Shown piece after piece: positions 52,959 through 61,360 of a DNA stretch of 64,000 nt. Made by a program: the position numbers and the translations under genes. Position 1 is the stretch's first letter. Each line of letters begins with the position of its first letter. The notes below the pieces were generated by a model, which did no database searches, was not told where the DNA came from, and saw nothing but the letters and a program-made list of their open reading frames with translations. Origin of the DNA: Marinobacter xestospongiae (GTDB taxonomy: Bacteria; Pseudomonadota; Gammaproteobacteria; Pseudomonadales; Oleiphilaceae); assembly GCF_023156385.1 (NCBI RefSeq), contig NZ_JAKZAK010000020.1, forward strand, positions 1-64,000. The letters are read 5' to 3'.

Positions 52959-54287
52959 TCAGGCTGCCTGCGAACCGTCCTCCTCGACACTGGCGTTGTC
53001 CGCATCCCCGGCCTGATGGCGGGCGGCCACTTCGGCGGCAAACTCGCGGTACTTGGCCATCAGTTCCTCCTTGCGGTCCGGGTCCCAGTTGATTCGGCTG
53101 AGGTCGCCCTTGTAGTGCTCGATCACCCGCTTGTCCATCATCTCGTACCACCAGGTCGGCACGTAGGCCGGCATAATCATCGACGCGTAGCCACCCGGCA
53201 GCTCCGGCACATTCTCGAAGTTACGCAGCGCCTGGAAACTGCGGGTCGGGTTGGCGTGATGGTCGGAATGACGCTGCAACTGGTAGAGGAACAGGTTGGT
53301 CACCACATGGTTGCTGTTCCAGCTGTGTTCGGGACGGGTACGCTCATACTTGCCGTTGTCGTCCTGCTGACGCTTCAGGCCGTAGTGCTCCAGGTAATTG
53401 ACGGTCTCCAGCAGGCTGGCGCCATAAACCGCCTGGGCCGCCAGGAACGGCACGGCGCGTGGGCCGCAAAGCAGTGTGGTGGCACCAAAGAAGCCGGCAC
53501 TCATCGCCCACCCCTGCAACAGCTCGTTGTCCGTTGACCAGAACGACTTGCCACGGCGTTTGAGGCGGGCCTTTTCGATCTTCACCGCGGATTTCATGCC
53601 GCCCAGCACAGTGCGCGGCAGGAATTTCCAGAAGCTCTCTCCCATCCGGCTGCTGGCGGGGTCCTCCGGGGTGGCGACACGGCGGTGGTGGCCATAGTTG
53701 TGTTCCACCACAAAGTGGGTGTAACCGGTGGGCGCCAGCGCCGCCATCGCCATCAGCTTGTTCAGCTTGCTGGATTTGTGGCCCAGTTCATGGGCGGTGT
53801 TGATACCGACGCCATTGATGGCACCAACGGTCAGGGTCAACCCCACCTTGTCCGCCAGCGGTGTTTTCTTGCGACTGGCCAGCCAGGCCCCGAGAACGGT
53901 CATGGCGTACTGGGTGGGGATGAAGGCCTTGACGATGCGGTCGTAATACTTGTCATTCTCCAGCACCTTCACCGCAGCCTCTGGAGGATTACTGGCGTCT
54001 TCGCCGATCAGCTGGTCCAGCGACGGAATAATGCCGTGCACCAGCGCCGGGCCGGTCCAGGCCAGGGCCCGCAGCTTCTTCGGCGCAATGGCGTAGCCCG
54101 TCAGCGCTGCCAGCCCAATCACCGGCAACCCCGGCCCCAACAGCCACAGGTAGCGTTTGGGGTCCTTCCAGTCACTGCCATCCTGCGAATCAGCCCGCGA
54201 AGACGGCGCCGGCCCCGGCTGAAGCTCGTCGGGCTGGAGGGTTTCGGCCGTTGGCTCAACGGATGATTGGGACACCTTGGCATTCAT
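52959..54287 (-). CDS. alkB: Alkane 1-monooxygenase (AlkB)
   Basis: A 442-residue integral-membrane non-heme di-iron hydroxylase that oxidises n-alkanes to 1-alkanols with rubredoxin as electron donor. The three histidine motifs are HELGHK (166-171), EHNYGHHRR (195-203) and LQRHSDHH (about 338), with the NYLEHYGL segment before the last. Several hydrophobic helices are seen (about 46-66, 125-137, 283-300). GGGAGAGA precedes the ATG, making the TTG fourteen codons upstream unlikely. A 15-bp perfect palindrome lies 30 bp upstream. Rubredoxin is not in this window. Confidence 0.97.
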   Translation of the reverse strand: MNAKVSQSSVEPTAETLQPDELQPGPAPSSRADSQDGSDWKDPKRYLWLLGPGLPVIGLAALTGYAIAPKKLRALAWTGPALVHGIIPSLDQLIGEDASNPPEAAVKVLENDKYYDRIVKAFIPTQYAMTVLGAWLASRKKTPLADKVGLTLTVGAINGVGINTAHELGHKSSKLNKLMAMAALAPTGYTHFVVEHNYGHHRRVATPEDPASSRMGESFWKFLPRTVLGGMKSAVKIEKARLKRRGKSFWSTDNELLQGWAMSAGFFGATTLLCGPRAVPFLAAQAVYGASLLETVNYLEHYGLKRQQDDNGKYERTRPEHSWNSNHVVTNLFLYQLQRHSDHHANPTRSFQALRNFENVPELPGGYASMIMPAYVPTWWYEMMDKRVIEHYKGDLSRINWDPDRKEELMAKYREFAAEVAARHQAGDADNASVEEDGSQAA

Positions 54288-54316
54288 GACTTCTCTCCCA
54301 TTATTCAAAATTGACT

Positions 54317-54331
54317 TATTGTCTGACAATA
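54317..54331. promoter_or_regulatory. 15-bp perfect palindrome upstream of alkB
   Basis: TATTGTCTGACAATA is a perfect palindrome (7-bp arms, 1-bp centre) 30-44 bp before the alkB ATG, inside an AT-rich segment that should hold the alkB promoter. It is a likely repressor operator, for example of a TetR- or GntR-type regulator. The regulator is not in this window. The divergent MFS gene is 135 bp away. Confidence 0.55.
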
Positions 54332-54465
54332 TTACAGTAGATCAATAAATCGGTCCCTGTCCAGTGGTCGATGCCACTTTTGCCAACCAATACTCCCAAC
54401 GCCCTTGCCAGGAACACCGCTATTGCTGACTATGCCGGTCTCCCCCACACCAGACCCGTGATCCG

Positions 54466-55695
54466 ATGCCAACCTCATCCGTGATGCCAGTACTGCTGGC
54501 GCTCTACATCGCCCAGGGCCTGCCCTCCGGGCTGTTCGCCCATGCCCTGCCAGTGTTCTGGCGACAGGCCGGTGTCGATCTGGCCTGGATCGGCGCACTC
54601 AAGCTGCTGGCCCTGCCCTGGGTGCTGAAGGCGCTATGGGCACCGATGGTGGATCGTCGGCTTCAGCACGGCAGCCCACCGGGCCGGTGGGTGGGCGTCC
54701 TGCAACTGACCGCCGCCTTGCTGCTGGCCACCCTCGCCCTCTATGGCATTGCGCCATCAGGCCCGGGCATGGCGCCGGTGCTGATGCTGATACTGGCCAT
54801 CAACCTGCTGCTTGCCACCCAGGACATCGTCACCGACGGTCTCGCCGTCCGCGCCCTGCCCGCGCGCTGGCGCGGGTACGCCAATACCCTCCAGGTGGCA
54901 GGCTACAAGGTGGGGATGCTGGCCGGAGGTGCGCTGTTACTGGTACTGGCGGATGTGCTGCCAACAACCCAGGCGGTGTTGATGCCCGCACTACTGCTGG
55001 TGGTGCTGTTTCTGGCGATCCGCAACGGTCGGCTGCTGACACAGACGGTGCCTCGCCAGGACAGTGAATCCGGTTGGCAGGCTGGCCTGATGGGCTTGGT
55101 GAGTATGCCCGGCATGGTGACCTGGCTGGGGCTGATGGCCAGCTACAAGGTAGCGGACGCCCTGGCCTCAGGCATGATTCGCCCGCTGCTGACCGATGGC
55201 GGCTGGAGTAGTACGGCAATTGGCGAATTCACGCTCTGGACATCGCTGGTGGGTCTGTTGGGCGCAGCCCTGGGTGGCTGGCTGTATCAGATGCTGGGCA
55301 GCCGCCGCAGCTTGCTCGCAGCCGGGCTGGCCCAGGCCGTGACCATCGCCGGCTGGGCGCTGGTGGATCAGGCCAGTGCGGACCCGCTGCGGGTCTATAC
55401 CATCGGCATGCTGGAGCAGCTGGCCGATGGTGCCTCCACCGTGGCCCTGTTCGCGGTGATGATGAGCCTGTGCCGGCGGGGCTGGGAGGGCACCGACTTT
55501 ACCGTGCAGGCGTCGCTGCAGGTGGTGGCGGCCGGTCTGTTCGGCGTTGCCGGCGGTCTGTTGGCGGAGGTTGCCGGCTACAGCACGCTGATGCTGATCG
55601 CCGGCGGTTGTGGTGGTGTGGCAGTCGTTGCGCTGGCCGTGTCCGGACGCCGACTGGATCAGTTACCCGCCGGCCAGAGTGCGCCGGACCAGTAG
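54466..55695 (+). CDS. MFS transporter (AmpG / RhtX-FptX-like)
   Basis: A 409-residue inner-membrane transporter with about twelve helices. The N-terminus LALYIAQGLPSGLFAHALPVFWRQAG and LLALPWVLKALWAPMVDRR, plus ATQDIVTDGLAVR, resemble the AmpG and RhtX/FptX (muropeptide or siderophore) uptake branch of MFS. The substrate cannot be assigned. It is divergent from alkB. Its last 37 bp overlap the end of the converging barrel gene. Confidence 0.88.
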   Translation: MPTSSVMPVLLALYIAQGLPSGLFAHALPVFWRQAGVDLAWIGALKLLALPWVLKALWAPMVDRRLQHGSPPGRWVGVLQLTAALLLATLALYGIAPSGPGMAPVLMLILAINLLLATQDIVTDGLAVRALPARWRGYANTLQVAGYKVGMLAGGALLLVLADVLPTTQAVLMPALLLVVLFLAIRNGRLLTQTVPRQDSESGWQAGLMGLVSMPGMVTWLGLMASYKVADALASGMIRPLLTDGGWSSTAIGEFTLWTSLVGLLGAALGGWLYQMLGSRRSLLAAGLAQAVTIAGWALVDQASADPLRVYTIGMLEQLADGASTVALFAVMMSLCRRGWEGTDFTVQASLQVVAAGLFGVAGGLLAEVAGYSTLMLIAGGCGGVAVVALAVSGRRLDQLPAGQSAPDQ

Positions 55696-56900
55696 AGCCC
55701 GGCCGCCAGGTAATTGACCGGCTCCGCCGTGGCACGATTGCGGGTCCATTCCAGCCGCAGGCCGAGGCCGTCCTGCAGTTGGTAGCGGTAGCTCACGGCC
55801 CATTGGTCAGGGTCATGGCCGGCGTGATTGAGTCCGGCCACGGCCGCCAGATCCGGGCCGGCCACTCCGGTCAGATGGTTGTCCAGTACCAGTTTGGTGT
55901 AACGCAAGGTCAGTGCCTGACGCCGCCAGCGCAACTCGGGCTGCAACCACCAGCCCCGGTAATCCCCTGACAACGCCGCCTGGCGGGTTGTATCCCGCAG
56001 CGTACCGGACACATCCACCTGAACAAATTCCGCGGCCAGCCCCGCAGACCAGTCACCACGTTGCCAGGCCAGCCTTGCCCCGGCCCCCTGGCTGTCCTGG
56101 TCACCATCAAACCGCAGCGCATCGGCGGCGGTGTCACTATCACCACCGTGACTGTGACCACCGGTGTAGCGGCTGTCGCTCCGGTCCCGGGCCTCCGCCC
56201 ACTGCGCCCAGGTGCCCAGCTCCACCTGCCAGGCGCCATCTTGCCAGCGCCAGTGCAGGAACACATCCCGGGCACCGCCATCGTCTCCCGCCGTCGCCGG
56301 GAACTGGCTGCCGCGCCAGCCTTCCACCCCCAGGGTGATTCCCGCCCAGGGCGTCACCATCAGGCGCGCGCCCTCATCAACAACGTGGCCGCCGTAGAAG
56401 GCGTCATACACCAGGTTGTTGTCACTGAAGGGCCGGGCGTAGGCGTGGCTCAGGTTCTCCGTTGAGAACCGGGCTTTCATGCGGCCGGCCTCGATCTGAA
56501 GGCCCAGCGAGTCCGCCAGCCGATAGCCCACCAGGGCCTCTTCCAGTTCGATCTCACCGGCATGGTGGGAACCGATATCCAGCCGGACATGGGTCCGTTC
56601 CCCGGCGCGCCAGTCCAGCTGGACGCTGGCGGCATCCAGGGTAAATCCCTGCTCCGAGCCCAGAGCCTCGCCGCCCATCAGCACGCCTGGCACCTGCCAG
56701 CGGCCGCTGTCGGCAATCACCGAATCCCAGCGATGACTGGCGGAGACACCAGCGCCAACACTGAGCGGGGAATCCTCCCGCTCGCTGGACACGATGCCAT
56801 GAGCCGTTGCCACGGCAGGCAGCGCCAGAGCCATGGCAGCCACCAGGCGACCGCGTCGACAGCGGCGTTTGGACAGGATGGAGAACACGGGTGTGGTCAT
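55659..56900 (-). CDS. Outer-membrane beta-barrel protein with His-rich loop, MbnH-linked
   Basis: A 413-residue protein with signal peptide (LVAAMALALPAVATAH) and a strand-rich body with alternating hydrophobic residues and a terminal strand (NYLAAGLYWSGALW), consistent with an outer-membrane barrel. A GGHSHGGDSD segment near residue 250 is a possible metal-binding external loop; the mature N-terminus also begins at His. The start overlaps the mbnH-like stop by 4 bp, so it belongs to the MbnP-MbnH operon and may be its metal or ligand channel. I do not recognise a named family. Confidence 0.75.
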   Translation of the reverse strand: MTTPVFSILSKRRCRRGRLVAAMALALPAVATAHGIVSSEREDSPLSVGAGVSASHRWDSVIADSGRWQVPGVLMGGEALGSEQGFTLDAASVQLDWRAGERTHVRLDIGSHHAGEIELEEALVGYRLADSLGLQIEAGRMKARFSTENLSHAYARPFSDNNLVYDAFYGGHVVDEGARLMVTPWAGITLGVEGWRGSQFPATAGDDGGARDVFLHWRWQDGAWQVELGTWAQWAEARDRSDSRYTGGHSHGGDSDTAADALRFDGDQDSQGAGARLAWQRGDWSAGLAAEFVQVDVSGTLRDTTRQAALSGDYRGWWLQPELRWRRQALTLRYTKLVLDNHLTGVAGPDLAAVAGLNHAGHDPDQWAVSYRYQLQDGLGLRLEWTRNRATAEPVNYLAAGLYWSGALWPAGN

Positions 56901-58093
56901 GGGGTCGCCTCCCAGGGATTGGAGAATCGGGGGTCTGCGATGAAGCTGAAATCGGTCAGGCTGTTGAGAAAAGCGATGAGATCCTCCTGATCCTGCTGGC
57001 GCAGCTCAAAGCCGTTCACAAAGCTGTCCTTGAACGGGTTCTGGCGGCCATCGCCCGCCTCGGGGCCAACGGCAATCTGGCGCCCACCGGCGGCGTAGAA
57101 TTCAATGACTTCAGCCAGATCCGCCATGCTGCCATCGTGCATGTACGGCGCCGTGAGGGCGATGTTACGGAGGGTGGGAGCACGGAACTTGCCCATGTCG
57201 GAAGGATCACCGGTAATCTCGAACAGTCCCTGGTTGTCCTCCGGATAATCACCGCGACCGCCGATGTTGAACAGCCCGGTGTTGTGAAACGGCCGCTCGA
57301 TAAAGCTCATGGTGCGATCCAGGGTGGAATCGCTTAGGTGGTAGCCGCCATGGCAGTGGAAGCATTCGAGCTGTTCGCTGAAAAACAGCGCCCGCCCCCG
57401 CCGTGCACTGGCGTCCAGGGCCTGCAGGTCCCCACGCTCATGACGATCAAAGGCGCTATCGAACGACACCATACCGCGCACAAACGACGCCAGCGCCTTG
57501 ACCACGGCGGCCATGTCAATCACTGAGCCCCGCCCCGGGAAAGCCGCCTCGAACAGCGGTGGGTACACCGGCTCGTCCCGCAGCCGCGTCAATACCGTTT
57601 CCAGGTTGTCGTCGTTGATGCCCTGCTCTACCGGCGTCTCACCAAACAGCGGCACCAGGATCTGCTGTTCCAGCGTCAGCAGCGACGGGTTGGCCCAGGT
57701 CAGCGTGGCATGGTAGGCCACGTTCAGCAGCGGCTGGGCATTGCGGGGATGGACCTCGCCGGTGGAGCCCGTGGGCGTGACCAGGCCGTCACTGAACCCC
57801 TGAGCCTGCAAGTGACAGTCGGCACAGGCCTGCGTGCCGTTGCCGGACAACCGACGGTCGTAGAACAGGTGACGACCAAGCTGGAACTTGGCCTCGGTCA
57901 TGGGATTGTCCAGGGGCTCCAGCGGTAACGGCGTGCCGGCTGGCAGGCGCCAGTCGAACGCGGTGGCGGTGGCCCCCTGGTCGTCAAACGTGGTTTCGCC
58001 CTCGCCGCCACAGCCGGCCAGTGCCAGCAGCCCGCAAGCCGCCAGCACCATGTTCAGCCATGGTCGACGATGGCGACGGATACAGCGCCGCAT
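56897..58093 (-). CDS. mbnH: Di-heme cytochrome c peroxidase-like enzyme, MbnH/MauG family
   Basis: A 398-residue periplasmic lipoprotein (lipobox LAGC, Cys28) with two c-type heme sites, CADCH (90-94) and CFHCH (244-248). It belongs to the MauG/cytochrome-c-peroxidase superfamily. Its position 12 bp after an MbnP-like gene identifies the 'metallo-mystery pair' enzyme MbnH, which in the methanotroph system oxidises a tryptophan of MbnP to kynurenine. It is followed by an overlapping barrel gene. Activity and substrate are inferred from family and context. Confidence 0.9.
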   Translation of the reverse strand: MRRCIRRHRRPWLNMVLAACGLLALAGCGGEGETTFDDQGATATAFDWRLPAGTPLPLEPLDNPMTEAKFQLGRHLFYDRRLSGNGTQACADCHLQAQGFSDGLVTPTGSTGEVHPRNAQPLLNVAYHATLTWANPSLLTLEQQILVPLFGETPVEQGINDDNLETVLTRLRDEPVYPPLFEAAFPGRGSVIDMAAVVKALASFVRGMVSFDSAFDRHERGDLQALDASARRGRALFFSEQLECFHCHGGYHLSDSTLDRTMSFIERPFHNTGLFNIGGRGDYPEDNQGLFEITGDPSDMGKFRAPTLRNIALTAPYMHDGSMADLAEVIEFYAAGGRQIAVGPEAGDGRQNPFKDSFVNGFELRQQDQEDLIAFLNSLTDFSFIADPRFSNPWEATP

Positions 58094-58105
58094 CGTCCGG
58101 TTCCC

Positions 58106-59032
58106 CTACTTCAGGCGGAAAGCCACCTGGTTGAGTTGGGAATCCGGTGTCCCAGACGCCAGATCCAGCCCCAGAGCGGCAAACACCCCCGCACACTCCG
58201 GATCACTGACCCCGGACATACAGCCCGGCGCACCACCATCGTCAACACCATCCAATGCGGTGGCCACCATCGCCGCGTAGTCGATCACGATGGTGTCCTG
58301 GCCCGGTGTGAAGGTGTCGAACCGGACCTCGGGCCGGTTGCCCCGGTCGCAGCTCACGCTGTCACCGGCTTCCGGATCACCCGCACAGTCGGTACTGCCA
58401 AGGTGCAGTTTGAAATCGTCGCCACCGGCAACGGTGACATCCAGCCGCATGAACTTGTAACCGCTCTGCCAGCTCCAGTGCATGGTCGGCACGTTCAGCG
58501 GCGTGGCGGCATCTACCAGGTTGGTGTGGTTGAGCGACTCCGGCAGGCCGATCTTGAACTGGACGCCGTCGATGCGCTCACCCTCGTTCAGCGCCACGGT
58601 GCCCGTGACGTCGGTGTTGGGCGTCTGCGGCACCGTGCCGCAGGAGACGAAATCGCGGAAATCGAGCAACGCCACGCCACTGCCCTGCCACAGGGTATCG
58701 TCCAGGGTCAGGGGCAGCTCACGCTGCTGGCTGGTGGTTACCCGGACGTCGTGCAGGTAAAGCCGGAAATCTTCCAGTTGCACATCCACCCCGGCACCCA
58801 GTCCGCTCAGCGTACCGTCACAGGTCACCGGGTCGTTGCTGCTGTTGTAGACTGCTTCAAACGGCAGCGACACAGTGGTGTCGGTGGGACCGCGATCGTC
58901 GGACGACGACGATGAAGAACCACCACAGGCCGCGAGCGTACCGGCCAGCGCCAGCGCAGCGGTAACCGGCAGGCGGCCTCGGACAGCGTCAGATGGTTGG
59001 CAAATGGCGTGGACAAAGGTCATTTTTTTCAT
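58106..59032 (-). CDS. mbnP: MbnP-family copper-associated lipoprotein
   Basis: A 308-residue protein of the MbnP ('metallo-mystery pair', four-Cys) family. A lipobox LAAC (Cys36) is followed by a Ser-rich linker. The core has VSLPFEAVYN, DFRLYLHDVR (about residues 88-97), cysteines at about 71, 131, 216 and 228, and the conserved MHWSWQSGYKFMRLD with Trp186/Trp188, one of which would be the residue turned into kynurenine by MbnH. It is thought to bind copper. AGGATAA precedes the ATG. It is the first gene of the MbnP-MbnH-barrel operon. Confidence 0.9.
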   Translation of the reverse strand: MKKMTFVHAICQPSDAVRGRLPVTAALALAGTLAACGGSSSSSSDDRGPTDTTVSLPFEAVYNSSNDPVTCDGTLSGLGAGVDVQLEDFRLYLHDVRVTTSQQRELPLTLDDTLWQGSGVALLDFRDFVSCGTVPQTPNTDVTGTVALNEGERIDGVQFKIGLPESLNHTNLVDAATPLNVPTMHWSWQSGYKFMRLDVTVAGGDDFKLHLGSTDCAGDPEAGDSVSCDRGNRPEVRFDTFTPGQDTIVIDYAAMVATALDGVDDGGAPGCMSGVSDPECAGVFAALGLDLASGTPDSQLNQVAFRLK

Positions 59033-59168
59033 TGGGTTATCCTGATGCTTTGATTTTCTGGCCCGTCGCCAGCGCCGCCAGGCCTGAAACCCCAGAGCCG
59101 GGGCGGCTTAAACGGCAGATTGGCGAACACACGGGCAATGGCGAACCCACACACAAGCAGGGTTCGGA

Positions 59169-59438
59169 CTAGTGTCCCGTCTGGTTAATTCGTTAACTTA
59201 CTGCTTGTCTCTGAGGGTTCTGACCAAGGCGCCGCTGTGCCGATGTGGTGGTTCCACATCAAACAGTGGCAACACAGGCTCAGAGCCCTCAGAGATAAGC
59301 CCTTCGGGAGCCACTGACAACCCGAATAGCGTCGTTGTACTGTCTCGATTTGGAACCACCAAACCTTCACCAGCACGCCTAGCTCTTCGGGTTGTCAGTG
59401 GCTCAGTAAGTCAACGAATTAACCAGACGGGACACTAG
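59169..59438. mobile_element. MITE-like element with 35-bp terminal inverted repeats
   Basis: The ends 59169-59203 and 59404-59438 are inverted copies (34 of 35 bases) starting CTAGTGTCCCGTCTGG. Inside are two further stem pairs: 59204-59223 with 59280-59299 (18 of 20) and 59308-59326 with 59386-59404 (19 of 19). It is 270 bp, has no transposase frame, and is flanked by CTAG/TA, compatible with a TA or CTAG target duplication. It inserted between the DUF2946 and mbnP genes, and its edge supplies the DUF2946 stop codon. Confidence 0.85.
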
Positions 59439-59866
59439 GCAATCAGGATGGCAGGTGGCGCCCGGCAGTCCGGCAACAGGCGGTCCGGCCTGGAGGCGCT
59501 TTGATGAAACGCTGGCGGCAGCCGCAGAGACTGGCCAGCGGCGTGCTTAGAGAACACCGGCAGGGCCGCCAAAGCCGCCACCTGGCCGCCCACCGAGAAC
59601 AGGCAGTGAGTCTGGCTGTGCTCCGGGTCTGCCGGGGCGTCGGACGGGGCGGCGGCGAAGTCCGCCAGGTTGAACAGTTCCGTGGCCCCCGGGATGGGGT
59701 CACCACAAAAGCCCAGGGTTGGCAGCCCGTCGTCCCGGGCCATGGGCATATAGCCCCTGGGAGCCAGGCTCTGGACCAGAAAACAGCACAACACCAGCAA
59801 CAGCCAGAGACGCTGTCGGTTAAGCAATGGTGTGTGTGAGTGCGATTCCATGCCACGGCTGTCCAT
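59435..59866 (-). CDS. DUF2946 family protein, possibly end-modified by an insertion
   Basis: A 143-residue exported or membrane-anchored protein of DUF2946, a family often found in copper-related loci. A hydrophobic helix (LWLLLVLCCFLVQSLAP, about residues 20-36) is followed by PRGYMPMARD and a single Cys before HS..H (SQTHC). The C-terminal CRAPPA looks complete, but the TAG stop is the first codon of the MITE-like element, so the last residues may be altered. The start is ATG 59866 or ATG 59851. It is upstream of mbnP and was probably once co-transcribed. Confidence 0.75.
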   Translation of the reverse strand: MDSRGMESHSHTPLLNRQRLWLLLVLCCFLVQSLAPRGYMPMARDDGLPTLGFCGDPIPGATELFNLADFAAAPSDAPADPEHSQTHCLFSVGGQVAALAALPVFSKHAAGQSLRLPPAFHQSASRPDRLLPDCRAPPAILIA

Positions 59867-60059
59867 TCAGCGGCCGCCCACTCAGGGACAAACCGTTCAG
59901 GGTTGGAATAATGAGCGGATTAAGCCACAACCACCGGCCATCAGCAACCGTCGGCCGGCGGCGCCAGCTCCCCCGGAATTGGCCGGCACGGAGTTTGCTT
60001 AAACCCTTCTCAGTACTGTTTTTTGGCAGGATTTCCGTCGACACCGGAGGACAATTGCC

Positions 60060-60695
60060 GTGTCCCTACTCACATCCCTGGCGCGGATGAGCGCCAGCCT
60101 GCAGCAGGCCGCCAGCCAGCGTACCCAGCCCCAGGCCAGCGCACCGGCCGAGGCCAAAGGCGCGGAACGCGACAAATCGCCGCAGGACGACGTTACCCTC
60201 ACCGGCGGACCCTTGCCGCGAGCGTCCAGCAAGCTGGCCATCGCCCAGTACAAGACCAGCATCAGTGAGGATTCGGGATTCGTCAAAGAAACGTTGCGGC
60301 ATAAAGTTGCCGAGTACGGCATCCACCCCGGCACCCGGATTGCCGTCAGCAGGGGCGACGATGGCCGGCTGCAGCTACAGGCGGCCATTCCGGCGGAAAA
60401 ACGCCAGCAGATTGAGCAGGACCTCAACAACAACCGCGGCTTTCGCGAGGCATTCCAGCGACTCAGCACCCAGGAGCCGACGGTGGCCTTCGTTGACACC
60501 GCGCTGAAGCTCAATCAGGCCTACGGCGTCAACAACCCCCTCCTCGATTCCCTGGTCAGCGAGAACCAGCAGTTCAACGGTCTCAACGATCTGGTGCACC
60601 GCTATGACAAACTGCGCCAGACCGTCAGCGCGCAGCAACTGGAAGCCGCCGGTCAGCTAGCCGATGCGGGCTACAGCCTGAATACCCGGGCCTGA
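60060..60695 (+). CDS. Hypothetical protein
   Basis: A 211-residue soluble protein without signal peptide. The N-terminal 60 residues are Q/A/P-rich and probably disordered (QQAASQRTQPQASAPAEA). The rest is mixed alpha/beta with GIHPGTRIAVSRGDDGRLQLQ and a helical end (FVDTALKLNQAYGVNNPLLDSL). No catalytic or binding motif is seen, and I do not recognise a family. The start is GTG with GGAGG nine bases upstream. It is divergent from DUF2946 and convergent with the YciO-type gene. Confidence 0.65.
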   Translation: MSLLTSLARMSASLQQAASQRTQPQASAPAEAKGAERDKSPQDDVTLTGGPLPRASSKLAIAQYKTSISEDSGFVKETLRHKVAEYGIHPGTRIAVSRGDDGRLQLQAAIPAEKRQQIEQDLNNNRGFREAFQRLSTQEPTVAFVDTALKLNQAYGVNNPLLDSLVSENQQFNGLNDLVHRYDKLRQTVSAQQLEAAGQLADAGYSLNTRA

Positions 60696-60726
60696 AGCGC
60701 CGCACTCCCCGGCAACGGCTGATGAC

Positions 60727-61350
60727 TCAGCTCTGGAACGGCGCAGGGTCCCCTTTCCCAACCCGAGTGACTTCCGGCACGTCGTCCTGCATGTTGACGA
60801 CCGTGGTGGCTTCCAACCCGCAGAAACCGCCATCAATGATCAGATCCAGCTCATGCTCCAGGGTATCCCGGATGTCGTAGGGGTCGGTCAGCGGCTCCGA
60901 TTCCCCCGGCAGGATCAGCGTGCTGCTCATGATCGGCTCGCCCAGCTCACTCAGCAGTGCCTGCACGATGGCGTTGTCCGGCACCCGCAAGCCGATGGTG
61001 CGGCGTTTGGGATGCAGCAGCCGGCGCGGTACTTCGCTGGTGGCATCAAGAATGAAGGTGTAGGGCCCGGGGGTGTAATTCTTCAGCAGACGGTACTGGG
61101 TATTGCCCACCTTGGCGTAGGTGCCAATATCTGACAGGTCACTGCACACCAGGGTGAAGTTGTGTTTGTCGTCAAGACGGCGAATCCGTTTGATGCGATC
61201 CGCCGCCTGCTTGTCGCCCAGGTGACAGCCAATGGCGTAGGCGGAATCGGTCGGGTAGACAATCACCCCGCCTTTGCGAAGAATCTCCACCGCCTGGTTG
61301 ATCAACCGCTTCTGCGGGGTTTCCGGATGTATCTGGAAAAACTGACTCAT
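60727..61350 (-). CDS. YciO-type Sua5/YrdC-family protein
   Basis: A 207-residue member of the threonylcarbamoyl-AMP synthase fold. The N-terminal KGGVIVYPTDSAYAIGCHLGDKQAADRI (about residues 26-53) with KRIR and the later TLILPGESEPLTDPYDIRD segment point to the YciO branch. Whether it makes threonylcarbamoyl-AMP for tRNA t6A is uncertain, since YciO is distinct from TsaC. The start MSQFFQIHPETP fits the family; a 67-residue upstream open extension into bolA is ignored. Confidence 0.88.
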   Translation of the reverse strand: MSQFFQIHPETPQKRLINQAVEILRKGGVIVYPTDSAYAIGCHLGDKQAADRIKRIRRLDDKHNFTLVCSDLSDIGTYAKVGNTQYRLLKNYTPGPYTFILDATSEVPRRLLHPKRRTIGLRVPDNAIVQALLSELGEPIMSSTLILPGESEPLTDPYDIRDTLEHELDLIIDGGFCGLEATTVVNMQDDVPEVTRVGKGDPAPFQS

Positions 61351-61360
61351 AATGATTGCC

